A stretch of DNA of 64,000 bases from Amycolatopsis alba DSM 44262 (GCF_000384215.1 NZ_KB913032.1:8827605-8891604), one strand, 5' to 3'. Shown: positions 52,304 through 61,641, counted from the stretch's first letter. The notes: a model not told the origin generated them from the sequence alone. Program-made: numbers and translations.

Positions 52304-55051
52304 TCAGAGCTCCTTGTCCAGCGCGTCGAACAGCTCCCGCAGTTCGGCCCGCCCGGTGACTTCGAGCTGCCGGTAGATCGCGGTGAGCCGGAGTTCGACG
52401 GCGCGTTTGCTCACGCCCAGTTCCTCCGCCAGTTCGGCGTTGGAGGCGTTCGAGAGCACGCGGCGGACGAGATCGGTCGCGGCGGGCGAGAGCGCCCGCC
52501 AGCGCCGGGACGCCGTGCGAAAAGAGCGCCGCGGCCGGTCGGACAGCCGTTTCCCGAGGTCCGCGATCCGCGACGTCGCCCAGGCGAGCTGGTACGCGGT
52601 GGCGAGCCGTTCGGCTTCGCGCAGCAGACGCGGCACGCCGCTGGTCTGGCCGCGGTTGAGCTGCGCGCCTGCCAGCAGCAGGAGCGCCTCGACAAGGAGC
52701 ACCCTGGCAGGCGACTGCTGGAGCGCGTTGACCGCCTGCGTCAGCCGGAACACCGCGTCCTCGGACCGCACCGCGACGCCCGCGCTCAGATGAGTCCGCC
52801 CGATCGCGGTACGCGTGCCCCAGTTCTGCGCCAGCCGCCATTCCTCGCCGATCATCGCGGAGGCGGTGTGCTCGTCGCCGAGCGCCTGCGCCGCGATGGC
52901 GACGTGCGAACGCCACGGCACGAGGCCGGGATTCAGCCAGCCTGCCGCGTTCATCCGCCTGCCGCATTCCTGGAACAGGCCCAGTGCCCGCCGATGCCGT
53001 TTCAGGTCCAGTTCCAGCAGCCCGCGCATGAAGAGCAGATACGGCGTGGAGTACACCGGCCCGCCGTCGGCGGCCGCGTCGACGGCGCGCTGGGCGGCTT
53101 CGAGATCGCCGCGGGTGAGCGCCGCCGCGATCGCGATCGTGCTCAGCGACGCGCTGACCGTCGAGGGCCAGCCATCCGGCGGACCGGAGGCGGCGGCCTT
53201 GGCGAGCGCTTCCTCGGCGGCCTGCACACGACCGCGTTGCAGATGGATCCAGGCCTGACCGGTGAGGCCGAGCGCCACCGGCACGCCCGCCCCGGCGGCG
53301 CTCGCGTCCGCGATCACCTCTTCGTAGACCGAAAGTGCTTCCAGTACGTCGTCGGTCTGCGTGAAGGTGATGGCCATCGCCAGCCGCGGCGAATACAGGG
53401 TCATGGGTTCGTGCGACGGATCGGCGGCGCGCCTGGCGAGACGGCGGGCCACCCGCCCGTCGCGGCAGGACGTCGTCGCCAGCCAGGACGCGGCGGCCGC
53501 CTGCGTGGGGGTCAGCGCGGCCGGGTCGAGGTCCGCCAGGGCGGGGATGCCGTGCAGGGCGGCACCGGCGCCGGTGCCCTCGGCCAGCCAGTGCAACGCC
53601 ACCAGATCCGTGCGATCCCGTTCGTCGACCGCGGCCTCGCTCAAGACGGCCAGTTCGCGCAACGCGTCGTCCCTGGCCCCTCGCTGCATCATCAAGTCCA
53701 CAGCGGACAGTCGCGTTCGGACAGTGTCGTCGCCGGAAACCCTGGTCGCCCTTGCCAGTCTCAGGCCACCGGTGAACGGGCACGACGACGCCTCGACCGT
53801 CTCCAGCTCCAGCCGCAGCCGCGCCGAGGTCCCCGGCGGCGCCGGTTCGGAGAGCGCCCGCCGGTAGTACCTAGCCGCTTCGGCGTGGTCCCCGGCTTCG
53901 CGGCGGCGCAGCGCTGCCGCGTGCAGTGTCTCCAGCGCCCAGGCCTCGCCGACCGGCTGGGACCCGAGCAGCAGCCCGGCGACGTCCTCCTCCGGGGCGG
54001 CCCGGCGATGCCCGAGCTCGGCGGCCCGGCGGCGGGTCCCCGCCCGCTCGTCCGCGCCGGTCGCGGCCAGCACCCAGGTGGCCACCTGGGGGTTCATCGG
54101 CTCGGCGGGATCGGTCCCGATCAGGCCGGAGTCCGTCAGCACCCGCAGGGCCCGGTTCAGCGGCATGCCGAGCGGGGCGGCGAGCGGCCGCAGGTAGGCC
54201 TCGTCGAGGGTGCCGATCGCGGCGATCGTCCGCACCAGCGCGGCGAGATCGGACGGCAGCCGGGAGAGCAGGTCGAGTACCGTGTCCCGGCGCGCGTCGG
54301 CGGTGATCGCGGTGATCTCCGCGCCGGGACCGGCGGACGACCGGGCGAGCACCTCCGCGAGCAGGGCGGGATTGCCCCGCGTGGCCGCGTAGACCTCTTC
54401 CACGGGCAGCCGCGGCGCCGGGACCGCGTGCACCAGCCGCCGCACCGCCGCCTCGCTCAGCGGGCGCAGCCGTACGACATGCCGGTTCTCCCAGGGAAGA
54501 CCGCCGAGGAACAGCGGAGTGTCGTCCCCGTCCGAGTCCTGCGGGCCGGAATGAGCGGCGACGAGCAGCACGGGGTCGCTCCCCCGGCGGCGCTGCAGCG
54601 CGGCCAGCCAGGCCTCGGACTGCTCGTCGGCCAGGATCAGATCGTCGACGACCAGCAGGACCGGGCAGCGCCGGGCCGACTCCAGCAGCCGCTGGCAGAG
54701 CAGTTCGTGGAGGACCTGGACGTCGGTGCCGTCCGAAAGCGCGGCGTGCAGCCACGGCACGTCCGCGAGCTCCGGGATCGGGGCGAGCAGCTGGGAAAGG
54801 AGCCCGTACGGCAACTGTGCCTCGGTGGCCGATCCCCGCGCGGTGAACACCTGCAGTCCCCGCTCCGCGGCCAGCGACGCGACCTGGTCCAGCAGCGCCG
54901 TCCGCCCGCTGCCCGCCGGGCCGAGCACGAGCGCGGAACCGCCGTGGCCGTGTTCGAGATCCCCGATGAGGCGGGTGAGCAGGCGCAGTTCGGTCTCGCG
55001 CTCGACGAGTTCGTCCGCGCTTTCGGCTTCGAGCCGCCGGACCGCGCTCAC
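52304..55051 (-). CDS. LAL-family LuxR regulator
   Basis: 915 residues from GTG 55051, overlapping the preceding LAL stop (GTGA). The N-terminus is VSAVRRLEAESADELVERET; the nucleotide motif is LGPAGSGRTALLDQV (Arg for Lys) and Walker B is VLLVVDDLILADEQSE. The middle is a long TPR-like helical region. The C-terminal HTH is LSPAATDLVRRVLSNASNAE, LGVSKRAVELRLTAIYRQLE. Middle gene of the three-LAL operon. Confidence 0.92.
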   Translation of the reverse strand: MSAVRRLEAESADELVERETELRLLTRLIGDLEHGHGGSALVLGPAGSGRTALLDQVASLAAERGLQVFTARGSATEAQLPYGLLSQLLAPIPELADVPWLHAALSDGTDVQVLHELLCQRLLESARRCPVLLVVDDLILADEQSEAWLAALQRRRGSDPVLLVAAHSGPQDSDGDDTPLFLGGLPWENRHVVRLRPLSEAAVRRLVHAVPAPRLPVEEVYAATRGNPALLAEVLARSSAGPGAEITAITADARRDTVLDLLSRLPSDLAALVRTIAAIGTLDEAYLRPLAAPLGMPLNRALRVLTDSGLIGTDPAEPMNPQVATWVLAATGADERAGTRRRAAELGHRRAAPEEDVAGLLLGSQPVGEAWALETLHAAALRRREAGDHAEAARYYRRALSEPAPPGTSARLRLELETVEASSCPFTGGLRLARATRVSGDDTVRTRLSAVDLMMQRGARDDALRELAVLSEAAVDERDRTDLVALHWLAEGTGAGAALHGIPALADLDPAALTPTQAAAASWLATTSCRDGRVARRLARRAADPSHEPMTLYSPRLAMAITFTQTDDVLEALSVYEEVIADASAAGAGVPVALGLTGQAWIHLQRGRVQAAEEALAKAAASGPPDGWPSTVSASLSTIAIAAALTRGDLEAAQRAVDAAADGGPVYSTPYLLFMRGLLELDLKRHRRALGLFQECGRRMNAAGWLNPGLVPWRSHVAIAAQALGDEHTASAMIGEEWRLAQNWGTRTAIGRTHLSAGVAVRSEDAVFRLTQAVNALQQSPARVLLVEALLLLAGAQLNRGQTSGVPRLLREAERLATAYQLAWATSRIADLGKRLSDRPRRSFRTASRRWRALSPAATDLVRRVLSNASNAELAEELGVSKRAVELRLTAIYRQLEVTGRAELRELFDALDKEL

Positions 55052-57738
55052 CGGACACCTTCGAGGACGGCCGTCCGGCCTTCGGGATGGCCCAGCACCA
55101 CCGCCAGTTCGGCCCGCCCGGTGATCCGCAGCTTCCGGTACACACTGGTCAGATGCGTCTCGATGGTCCGGACGGTGACGAAGAGGCGTTCCGCGATGAC
55201 CCGGTTGCTGACCCCGCGCCCGGCGAGCCTGGCGATATGCCGTTCGGCGGGGCTCAGGGAAGCCAGCGGGGTCACCTCGCTCGGGATGCCCGCCTCGGCC
55301 GCGATCCGCTGGGCGCGGCGGAGCAGGAAACGGTCGCCGGTCCGCAGGCTCAGCTCGACACAGCGGCGCAGGCGAGTACGTGCCGCGGCGGTGTCCCCCG
55401 CGTCGACGAGCGCGCGGCCGAGCTGGAACTCCGCCAGTGCCTCCTCCAGGCGGGCGGGCGATCCGGCCAGGACGGCCGCCGCCTCTTCGAGCAGCGCGAT
55501 CCGCTCGCCGCCCCGTGTGGCGACCGCGGTCGCGAGCTTGGCCATCCCGAGTGCCCGCGGGGTGCCCCACCGCGACGCCGGTCCGGTCCCCTCGGCCGCG
55601 AGTTCAGCGGCTGCCTCGAAACGCCCCTCGTCGGCCAGCAGGCAGGCCGCCTCGAACCACCACGGCGCCAGCAGCGGGTTGGCGATGCCGACGTCGGCGA
55701 GGCTCTCCCCGCAGCGATGGAAAAGCTTCAGCGCCGCCTCGCGATCTCCCGCCGCCCAGTGCACCCGCGCGTCGACGAGCTCGAACCACGGCCGCATCAC
55801 CGTGTGCTCCCATAATTGCGGGGAATCCGCTTCCCGCAACAACTTCATCGCCTTCGAGGTGTCACCCTGCTGGGCCGCGACGGTCGCGAGCGCGATCCGC
55901 GGCACGACACCGCCGGTGCGCCCCTCGGCGCGGCGGCTGAGCGCGTAGGCCTGTCCCGCGTCGGCGGCCGCGGTGGCGAGGTCCCCGCACCAATGCCCGA
56001 GCAGGCCGCGGAAGGCGAGGTACTCGCTGCGCTGTGCCGGGACGAGTTCGACGGCCCTGGTCAGTTCGTCCCTGGCGACGTCGACCTCGTCGGCCAGCAG
56101 CAGGGCCAGCACGGCGGAGCTGACGGCCGAATCGTCGGTGGTCGGGGTGTAGCCGCGGATCGCGCGCATCGCCCATTCGGCGGCCTCGCGCGGCCGGGTC
56201 CCGTCGAGCGCGGCGACGACGGCGCAGACGGCCAGATGCCGGGCGTCCACGACGGCCTCCGGGCCGTCCTCTTTCCTCGGCTGGATCCGGGTGTCGAGTT
56301 TCGCCAGGCTGTCGCGGTCTTCGATGCCCACCAGGCACAGCAGCCCTTCGAGGTGGCCGCGGAGTTGCTGGTCCATCTCGCCGCCGAGGACGGTGAGCAC
56401 CCGGTCCAGCACGGTGACGGCGGTCCCGCAGCGACGGGCGACGAGCGCCGCGCGGCCCAGTTTCACCGCGGCCCTCGCCCGGTCGACCGGATCCTGCTGC
56501 AGTTCGAGCGCGCGGCGCAGGAGGTCGAATCCGCTGTCCGGTTCCAGCAGCGCGACCGTCTCGGCGAGTTGAACCGCCAGGCCCGCGTCGGAGGGCCTGG
56601 CGGCCGCGGCGGGACGGAGATAGCGCAGCGCGTCCCAGGGCGCGCCCCGGTCACAGGCGCCGCTCGCGGCGTCCCGCAGCAGGTCGACCATCCACGAGTC
56701 CAGCTCGGCGAGTTCGAGCAGGTGCTCGGCCACCTCCTCCGGCGAACCGGCCGCGTCGCTCAGCAGGATCGCCGCGGTCCGGCGCCACCGGCCCAGCTCG
56801 GCGGGTTCGAGAGCGTCGAGCAGGCCGTCCCGCACCGGATCGTGCCGGAAGGAAAACCCTTCCGCGGCGAGGATGTGCTGGCTCCGCAGCAGTTCGACGG
56901 CGGTACCGGCGGTGCGGGCAGGCACCTTGGCCAGCCTGGCGACCAGTGACAGGTCCTGCCCGCCGAGTACCGCGATGGCGGTGGCGACCGCCCGCGCGTA
57001 GTCCGGGACACCGGCGAACAGGGAATGGATGAGCGTCGCTCCCGCCGCGGATCCGGCCACCGGAGCGATCCCGGAGGCGACCTTGCCCAGTTCGTCGAGC
57101 ATCTCCCGCAGCAGCAGCGGATTCCCGCCGGACTGCTCGACGCAGTGCCGGACGAACGCCTCCCCCGGCTCCGATCCGACCGTCTCGCGCGCGAGCGCCG
57201 CGACCGCTTCCGCGGGCAGCGGGCCGAGGTCGAGCACCTCGGTGCCGTACCAGGATTCGAGGTCCGCCAGGCGTTCCGCCGCGCCGTCCGGGCCGTCGGC
57301 GGCCGACCGGACCAGGATCATCCGCACCGGCAGCCTGGTCGAGTGCCGGGCGAGGAGACTCAGCCAGCGAACCGTCGGTTCATCACACCATTGCACGTCG
57401 TCGACGGCGAGCACGATCGAGGACCGCCCGCCCGCCCAGTCCGCGAAATGCTCGTACCAGGTGGCGAAGTCGTCCGGGTCCGGGACACGGGCACCCGACC
57501 GGCGCAGGTCCGCGAGCAGCTGCCTGGAGGCCGAGGCACCTTCACCCCGGCAGACGACGGTGTCCGTGAGAGCGGCCAGCGCGGCGTCCAGCAGGCTGGA
57601 CTTGCCGATCCCGGCTTGCCCGCGCACGACGATGACGGAGCCTTCACCGGGCGCACCGGGGCTCAGCCGAGCGGCGAGCCTGCGCAGCTCGTCGTCACGT
57701 CCGGCCAGCGCGCGTCCGGGTCTGTTGGCATCCACCAT
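55048..57738 (-). CDS. LAL-family LuxR regulator, canonical Walker A
   Basis: 896 residues from ATG 57738. First gene of the three-LAL operon. It has the only standard Walker A among the four, VVRGQAGIGKSSLLDAAL, with Walker B IVLAVDDVQWCDEPTVRWLS. The C-terminal HTH is LSPAERHIARLAGRGVSNRV, LFVTVRTIETHLTSVYRKLR. It is therefore the best candidate for an ATP-switched activator in the set. An ATCCCT/AGGGAT inverted repeat sits about 120 bases upstream. Confidence 0.93.
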   Translation of the reverse strand: MVDANRPGRALAGRDDELRRLAARLSPGAPGEGSVIVVRGQAGIGKSSLLDAALAALTDTVVCRGEGASASRQLLADLRRSGARVPDPDDFATWYEHFADWAGGRSSIVLAVDDVQWCDEPTVRWLSLLARHSTRLPVRMILVRSAADGPDGAAERLADLESWYGTEVLDLGPLPAEAVAALARETVGSEPGEAFVRHCVEQSGGNPLLLREMLDELGKVASGIAPVAGSAAGATLIHSLFAGVPDYARAVATAIAVLGGQDLSLVARLAKVPARTAGTAVELLRSQHILAAEGFSFRHDPVRDGLLDALEPAELGRWRRTAAILLSDAAGSPEEVAEHLLELAELDSWMVDLLRDAASGACDRGAPWDALRYLRPAAAARPSDAGLAVQLAETVALLEPDSGFDLLRRALELQQDPVDRARAAVKLGRAALVARRCGTAVTVLDRVLTVLGGEMDQQLRGHLEGLLCLVGIEDRDSLAKLDTRIQPRKEDGPEAVVDARHLAVCAVVAALDGTRPREAAEWAMRAIRGYTPTTDDSAVSSAVLALLLADEVDVARDELTRAVELVPAQRSEYLAFRGLLGHWCGDLATAAADAGQAYALSRRAEGRTGGVVPRIALATVAAQQGDTSKAMKLLREADSPQLWEHTVMRPWFELVDARVHWAAGDREAALKLFHRCGESLADVGIANPLLAPWWFEAACLLADEGRFEAAAELAAEGTGPASRWGTPRALGMAKLATAVATRGGERIALLEEAAAVLAGSPARLEEALAEFQLGRALVDAGDTAAARTRLRRCVELSLRTGDRFLLRRAQRIAAEAGIPSEVTPLASLSPAERHIARLAGRGVSNRVIAERLFVTVRTIETHLTSVYRKLRITGRAELAVVLGHPEGRTAVLEGVR

Positions 57739-57860
57739 CTCCGCCTCCCTGTCGTCCCATCGGAGTCGTTGCCGTCACACAGAGCGAACAATCGCTTACG
57801 TGCTTCCATCTCATCGTGTGATCGTCTTACCGAATAGAGCGTGCAACCTCGATAAGGGTT

Positions 57861-57878
57861 ATCCCTCACTACAGGGAT
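57861..57878. promoter_or_regulatory. Inverted repeat upstream of the LAL operon
   Basis: atccct-cactac-agggat: perfect 6-base arms with a 6-base spacer, extended by GGTT on the left and ACC on the right. It lies 123 bases upstream of the first LAL start, in the non-coding region 57739-58220. Candidate operator for one of the regulators; no binding evidence. Confidence 0.45.
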
Positions 57879-57881
57879 ACC

Positions 57882-58220
57882 AGGCGCTCAGATGAGCAAG
57901 TGTGATCACCGGCAGGATTTTCGAGCAGGCGACAACGCGGGTCAGCGCGCCTCCGCGCGCGGGTCCGGGCACGACGAAGAATGACAGAAGTCGCCACAGA
58001 AGGAAACAGGGCGTGAATCGGCAGCAACCAGGAGGTCGCTCCCCGGTGACTACCAGGCGCCGTCAGCACCCCTCTTGCCCGCTCAAACGAGCGAAACGCG
58101 CTCACAGGTCATTACGAATTCTGCCGAAATACGTGCAACCGAGGTGGCCGTTCACTGGGACCGCACCGTAATCGCACGAGCACGTCACGCCGCGGCCACC
58201 CGCACGTCAGGTCCGCGCAC
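57882..58220. other. Intergenic region between PAS-LuxR and LAL operon
   Basis: No credible gene on either strand. It is downstream of the PAS-LuxR stop and upstream of the LAL operon (same direction) and is slightly less GC-rich than its surroundings. No further feature could be identified. Confidence 0.4.
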
Positions 58221-58886
58221 TCAGCTCGCGCGCCGGGACTCCGGCACCCGCGGCGGCCAGGCCGTCGAGTCCAGCAGGCCGGTGGCGAAGGCCCGCGAAA
58301 CCAGTTCGACCCGGTTGCGCGCCTTGAACTTCCGCTGCAGGCGGGCGACGTGATAGTCGATCCCCTGCCTGCTCAGGTAGTACTTGTCGGCCATTTCCAG
58401 GCTGGAGAGGCCACTGGCGATGCCCTGGAGGATCTTCGCCTCGATGTCGTTGACCGAGCTCAACTGCTCGGCGCGGGCCACGGCGGGGCCCGCCTCCGGG
58501 AGCATGGTCAGCAGGATCGCCGCACCCGGCGCGCTCATCCGGCCAGCCACGATGGTCAGCCGGTCGGAGCCGCCGGAGCCGAGCCCGGTGACACTGCCGC
58601 GGAACCGCTGTTCCCAGCCTTCGGCGACCCGGTTCAGCCGGTCGCGCAGATGATCGGGACCGGTGGTGACGAGTTCGGGGAACGATTCGCCGAGCACGTC
58701 GGCGGGACGGCGGCCGAGCAACCGATAGAAAGCGGCGTTACCGCCGCCGAGCCGCAGTCCGGCACTGAGCGCCGCCAGTGGCATGTCAGCGACTTCCACG
58801 AATTCGCTGATGATTCCGGGCCGCGCGCTACGACCCTCGTCGAAAGCCCGCTTGCCGATCGGGGAAATCGTTCGGATGCCGGCCAT
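58221..58886 (-). CDS. PAS-LuxR regulator (PimM-like)
   Basis: 221 residues from ATG 58886 with GGGGG upstream. Residues about 30-140 form a PAS domain (EVADMPLAALSAGLRLGGGN, FYRLLGRRPADVLGESFPEL). Residues about 155-215 form a LuxR HTH (VNDIEAKILQGIASGLSSLE, MADKYYLSRQGIDYHVARLQ). This size and domain order match the PAS-LuxR activators of polyene macrolide clusters (PimM family), which bind palindromic boxes in several promoters of their cluster. It is thus a likely positive regulator of this PKS. Confidence 0.9.
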   Translation of the reverse strand: MAGIRTISPIGKRAFDEGRSARPGIISEFVEVADMPLAALSAGLRLGGGNAAFYRLLGRRPADVLGESFPELVTTGPDHLRDRLNRVAEGWEQRFRGSVTGLGSGGSDRLTIVAGRMSAPGAAILLTMLPEAGPAVARAEQLSSVNDIEAKILQGIASGLSSLEMADKYYLSRQGIDYHVARLQRKFKARNRVELVSRAFATGLLDSTAWPPRVPESRRAS

Positions 58887-59492
58887 GGAAAGCCCCCTTC
58901 TGCCTGAGCCAAATGTGTCCACCAAAGCCGTCCCTGCCCAAGACTCGGCAAACACTACGAACCGGCTGTCGACGGGGTCAACGAATTCCGCAGCAGTTCG
59001 TGGCCACCGAACCCACCGTGCGGACGGGCCGTACCGAAGGTTCGGTATCAGGGTTGCGTCAGGAGAATCCTCAGCTCAGCGGCCGGTTCGGTGACCGAAC
59101 CTCCACCGCGGGCCCACACCGCGGGGGCCGAAAGGCGAATTCCGCGTGAAGAACTTCTCGCGTTTTAGCTCTGTCAAGATAGCACCGAATCCGCCGATGC
59201 TTAACATTGATTTAAGGTAGATCTCGGCACCCGCCCGAAGCGCGTGACCGGTGATCGGGACACGGCGGTCTCCGCCTGTCGGTCAAACGATCGCTTGACC
59301 GGAATCACACCGTCCATTGTAGACGAGCAAAAGAGAAGTCCGTGAAGGCCTCCTTGAGGGACTCTGAGTCCCTCAAGGAGGCCTTCACGGACAAGGGTGC
59401 TCGGCCTGCCGGAGTCCCAAGTCATGGGCATGGTTGCGCATGCGTGCATCCCAACGGTCCACTCGTCGGTACGCCAACCGGAAGGGATCACC
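58887..59492. other. 606-base intergenic region, promoters and a perfect palindrome
   Basis: Between the divergent PAS-LuxR and carbonic anhydrase genes. I find no gene with a usable start and natural composition. It has an AT-richer part around 59150-59220 (with aacattgatttaaggtag) that should hold promoters, and a perfect 26-base-arm palindrome at 59338-59392. Confidence 0.5.
59338..59392. repeat. Perfect 26-base-arm inverted repeat
   Basis: The arms at 59338-59363 and 59367-59392 are exact reverse complements separated by ctg. Each arm contains gtgaaggcctccttgaggga. It lies upstream of, not downstream of, the carbonic anhydrase gene and 500 bases from the PAS-LuxR start, so simple termination is not an obvious role. 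It looks like a member of the intergenic palindromes of this lineage. Confidence 0.75.
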
Positions 59493-59987
59493 ATGTCGGT
59501 CACCGACGAACTCCTGGCCAACAACGCCGATTACGCCGCGCGCTTTTCCGGGCCGCTCCCCTTGCCGCCCGCCAAACACGTCGCCGTACTCGCCTGCATG
59601 GACGCCCGGATCAACGTCTACGGCGTCCTCGGTCTCCAGGAAGGCGAAGCGCACGTAATCCGCAACGCGGGCGGCGTCGTCACCGAGGACGAAATCCGTT
59701 CCCTCGCGATCAGCCAGCGACTGCTCGGCACGCGCGAAATCATCCTCATCCACCACACCGACTGCGGAATGCTGACTTTCACCGACGACGGCTTCAAGAA
59801 ATCCATCCAGGAGGACGTCGGCGTCAAGCCGCCCTGGGCCGCCGAAGCCTTCAGCGACCTCGACGAGGACGTCCGTCAGTCGATCGAGCGCATCACGAAC
59901 AGCCCGTTCATCCCGGAGAAGGACTCCGTCCGCGGCTTCGTCTTCGACGTCGCCACCGGGAAGCTGAACGAGGTCATTCGCCGATGA
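59493..59987 (+). CDS. Beta-class carbonic anhydrase
   Basis: 164 residues from ATG 59493 with GAAGGG upstream. Zinc ligands Cys35 (in LACMDARINVYG), His88 and Cys91 (in LIHHTDCGMLTF) and the Asp37-Arg39 dyad are all present. It is the short beta-CA type known from mycobacteria (Rv1284-like). It interconverts CO2 and bicarbonate in the cytoplasm. Its 3-prime end overlaps the convergent SDR gene by 14 bases. Confidence 0.95.
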   Translation: MSVTDELLANNADYAARFSGPLPLPPAKHVAVLACMDARINVYGVLGLQEGEAHVIRNAGGVVTEDEIRSLAISQRLLGTREIILIHHTDCGMLTFTDDGFKKSIQEDVGVKPPWAAEAFSDLDEDVRQSIERITNSPFIPEKDSVRGFVFDVATGKLNEVIRR

Positions 59988-60768
59988 CCTGCTCCACCTT
60001 GCGCTGCAGCCTGTTCATCCCGCCGAGCCAGCGGTCGGTCTGCGTGGCCCGCGCGGCGTAGTAGTCCGCGACCTCGGGATGCGGCAGCACCAGGAAGCGT
60101 TCGGCGGCGATGGCCTCGAACAGCGCGTCCGCGACCTGTTCCGGCTGGATGGCCGCCGCGCCCATCAGCAGTTCGCCCGCAGGGCCGGTGTTCTCCAGCA
60201 TCGCCGTCCGCACGCCCTGCGGGCAGATCGCCTGCACGGTGAGCCCGCGATGCCGGTACGTCGCCGACAGCCATTCCGCGAAGGCGAGCGCACCGTGTTT
60301 GGTCACCGAGTACGACGCCGAACCGAGGCTGGTCAGCAGGCCCGCCGCCGACACCGTCGAGATGAAGTGCCCGCGACCGCGTTCGAGCCACGCCGGCAGC
60401 AGCAGCCGCGACGCGCGCACGTGCGCCATCACGTTGACGTCCCAGATCCGCGCCCAGTCCTCCTCGGGCGCGTCCACCCCGCCCATCGGGGCGATCCCGG
60501 CGTTGGCGCAGAACACGTCGATCTCGCCGAGGGTTTCGCGCGCGGTCTCGATCAGCGACGCGACACCCGCTTCGCTCGCGGCGTCACCGGCGACGGCGGT
60601 TCCGCCGATCTCCTTCGCGACTTCGGCCGCGGCGTCCCCGTTCAGGTCACCGACGACGACACGCGCTCCTTCCGCGGCGAAGCGGCGGGCGAGGACGGCA
60701 CCGATGCCGCCGCCTCCGCCGGTGACGACGACACCGGCTCCGGAAAACGAGGCGGACGACGCGGTCAC
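59974..60768 (-). CDS. Short-chain dehydrogenase/reductase
   Basis: 264 residues from GTG 60768. Motifs: VVVTGGGGGIGAVLARRFAA, GDLNGDAAAE, CANAGIAPMGG, STVSAAG, YSVTKHGALAFAEW and CPQGVRTAML. An NAD(P)-dependent oxidoreductase of the classical SDR type. GTG overlaps the stop of the upstream SDR (GTGA), so the two are translated as a pair. Substrate unknown; regulation by the divergent TetR suggests catabolism of an acyl or alcohol compound. Confidence 0.9.
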   Translation of the reverse strand: MTASSASFSGAGVVVTGGGGGIGAVLARRFAAEGARVVVGDLNGDAAAEVAKEIGGTAVAGDAASEAGVASLIETARETLGEIDVFCANAGIAPMGGVDAPEEDWARIWDVNVMAHVRASRLLLPAWLERGRGHFISTVSAAGLLTSLGSASYSVTKHGALAFAEWLSATYRHRGLTVQAICPQGVRTAMLENTGPAGELLMGAAAIQPEQVADALFEAIAAERFLVLPHPEVADYYAARATQTDRWLGGMNRLQRKVEQVIGE

Positions 60769-61517
60769 AGGCCACCCGCCAGTGTCACGCCGCCGTCGAG
60801 GACGACCGTCTGCCCGGTGATCCAGCCGGCTTCCTCCGAAAGCAGGAACGACACCGCGCCCGCGATGTCGGCCGGGACGCCGAGCCGCTTCATCGGGTAC
60901 GACTCCGACACCTCTTCTTCGCGGCCTTCGTACAGCGCGGTCGCGAACTTGGTCTTGACCACGGCCGGCGCGACGGCGTTCACCCGGATCTTCGGGCCCA
61001 GCTCGAAGCCGAGTTCCTTGGTGAGCCGGATCAGCGCGGCCTTGCTGACGCCGTACATGCCGATCCCCGGTGACGCGCCGAGCCCGGCGACGGACGCGAC
61101 GTTCACCACCGCGCCGCCGTGCTCCCCCATCCACGCGTCCCGCGCCCGGCGGGTCCACGAAAGCGGCGCGAGCACGTTGACGGCAAAGATCTTCGCGGCG
61201 GCCTCGGGATCGATGTCCAGGGTCGGCCCGAACACCGGGTTGATACCGGTGTTGTTGACCAGCATGTCCAGCCGCCCGAACGCCTCGATGGTCTTGGCGA
61301 CGGCCTCGTCCTGGTGCGCGGTGTCGTCGGCCTTGCCGGGGACGGCGATCGCGACCGCCTCACCGCCCAGTTCGGCGACCGCCTCGGCCAGCGGCTCCGG
61401 CTTCCGCGCGGTGATGCACACCTTCGCGCCGCGCTCGACCAGGTCCTTGGCGATCCCGAGGCCGATACCCCGGCTGGCGCCGGTGACGATCGCGACGCGA
61501 TCCTTGAACGAGTTCAC
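60765..61517 (-). CDS. Short-chain dehydrogenase/reductase (FabG-like)
   Basis: 250 residues from GTG 61517, AGGAG upstream. Full SDR set: VAIVTGASRGIGLGIAKDLV, NNTGINPVFG, VNVASVAGLG, YGVSKAALIRLTKELG and the C-terminal ITGQTVVLDGGVTLAGGL typical of FabG-like reductases. First gene of a two-SDR operon divergent from TetR 61642, with a palindromic site between them. Confidence 0.92.
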   Translation of the reverse strand: MNSFKDRVAIVTGASRGIGLGIAKDLVERGAKVCITARKPEPLAEAVAELGGEAVAIAVPGKADDTAHQDEAVAKTIEAFGRLDMLVNNTGINPVFGPTLDIDPEAAAKIFAVNVLAPLSWTRRARDAWMGEHGGAVVNVASVAGLGASPGIGMYGVSKAALIRLTKELGFELGPKIRVNAVAPAVVKTKFATALYEGREEEVSESYPMKRLGVPADIAGAVSFLLSEEAGWITGQTVVLDGGVTLAGGL

Positions 61518-61556
61518 TCTTCGATCTCCTCTGTGTTCACCAGCGAACGCAACCAC

Positions 61557-61574
61557 TAAGCGAGCGCTCACTTA
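61557..61574. promoter_or_regulatory. TetR-type operator between SDR operon and TetR
   Basis: taagcgagcgctcactta: an 18-base palindrome with one mismatched pair and a perfect GAGCGCTC centre, 40 bases upstream of the SDR start and 68 before the TetR start. The pattern resembles known operators of TetR proteins controlling fatty-acid and acyl-CoA metabolism. Confidence 0.65.
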
Positions 61575-61641
61575 CAATGGAAAGGTCCGAAGGTGGTGTC
61601 AAGCCCACCATCGGTGTACGAGCGTCTGGGAGGATCTGCGG

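Noticed and set aside
51251..55948. 1,565-codon plus-strand frame opposite the LAL genes
   Set aside because: Shadow of the three LAL genes, which have intact ATPase and HTH motifs on the minus strand.
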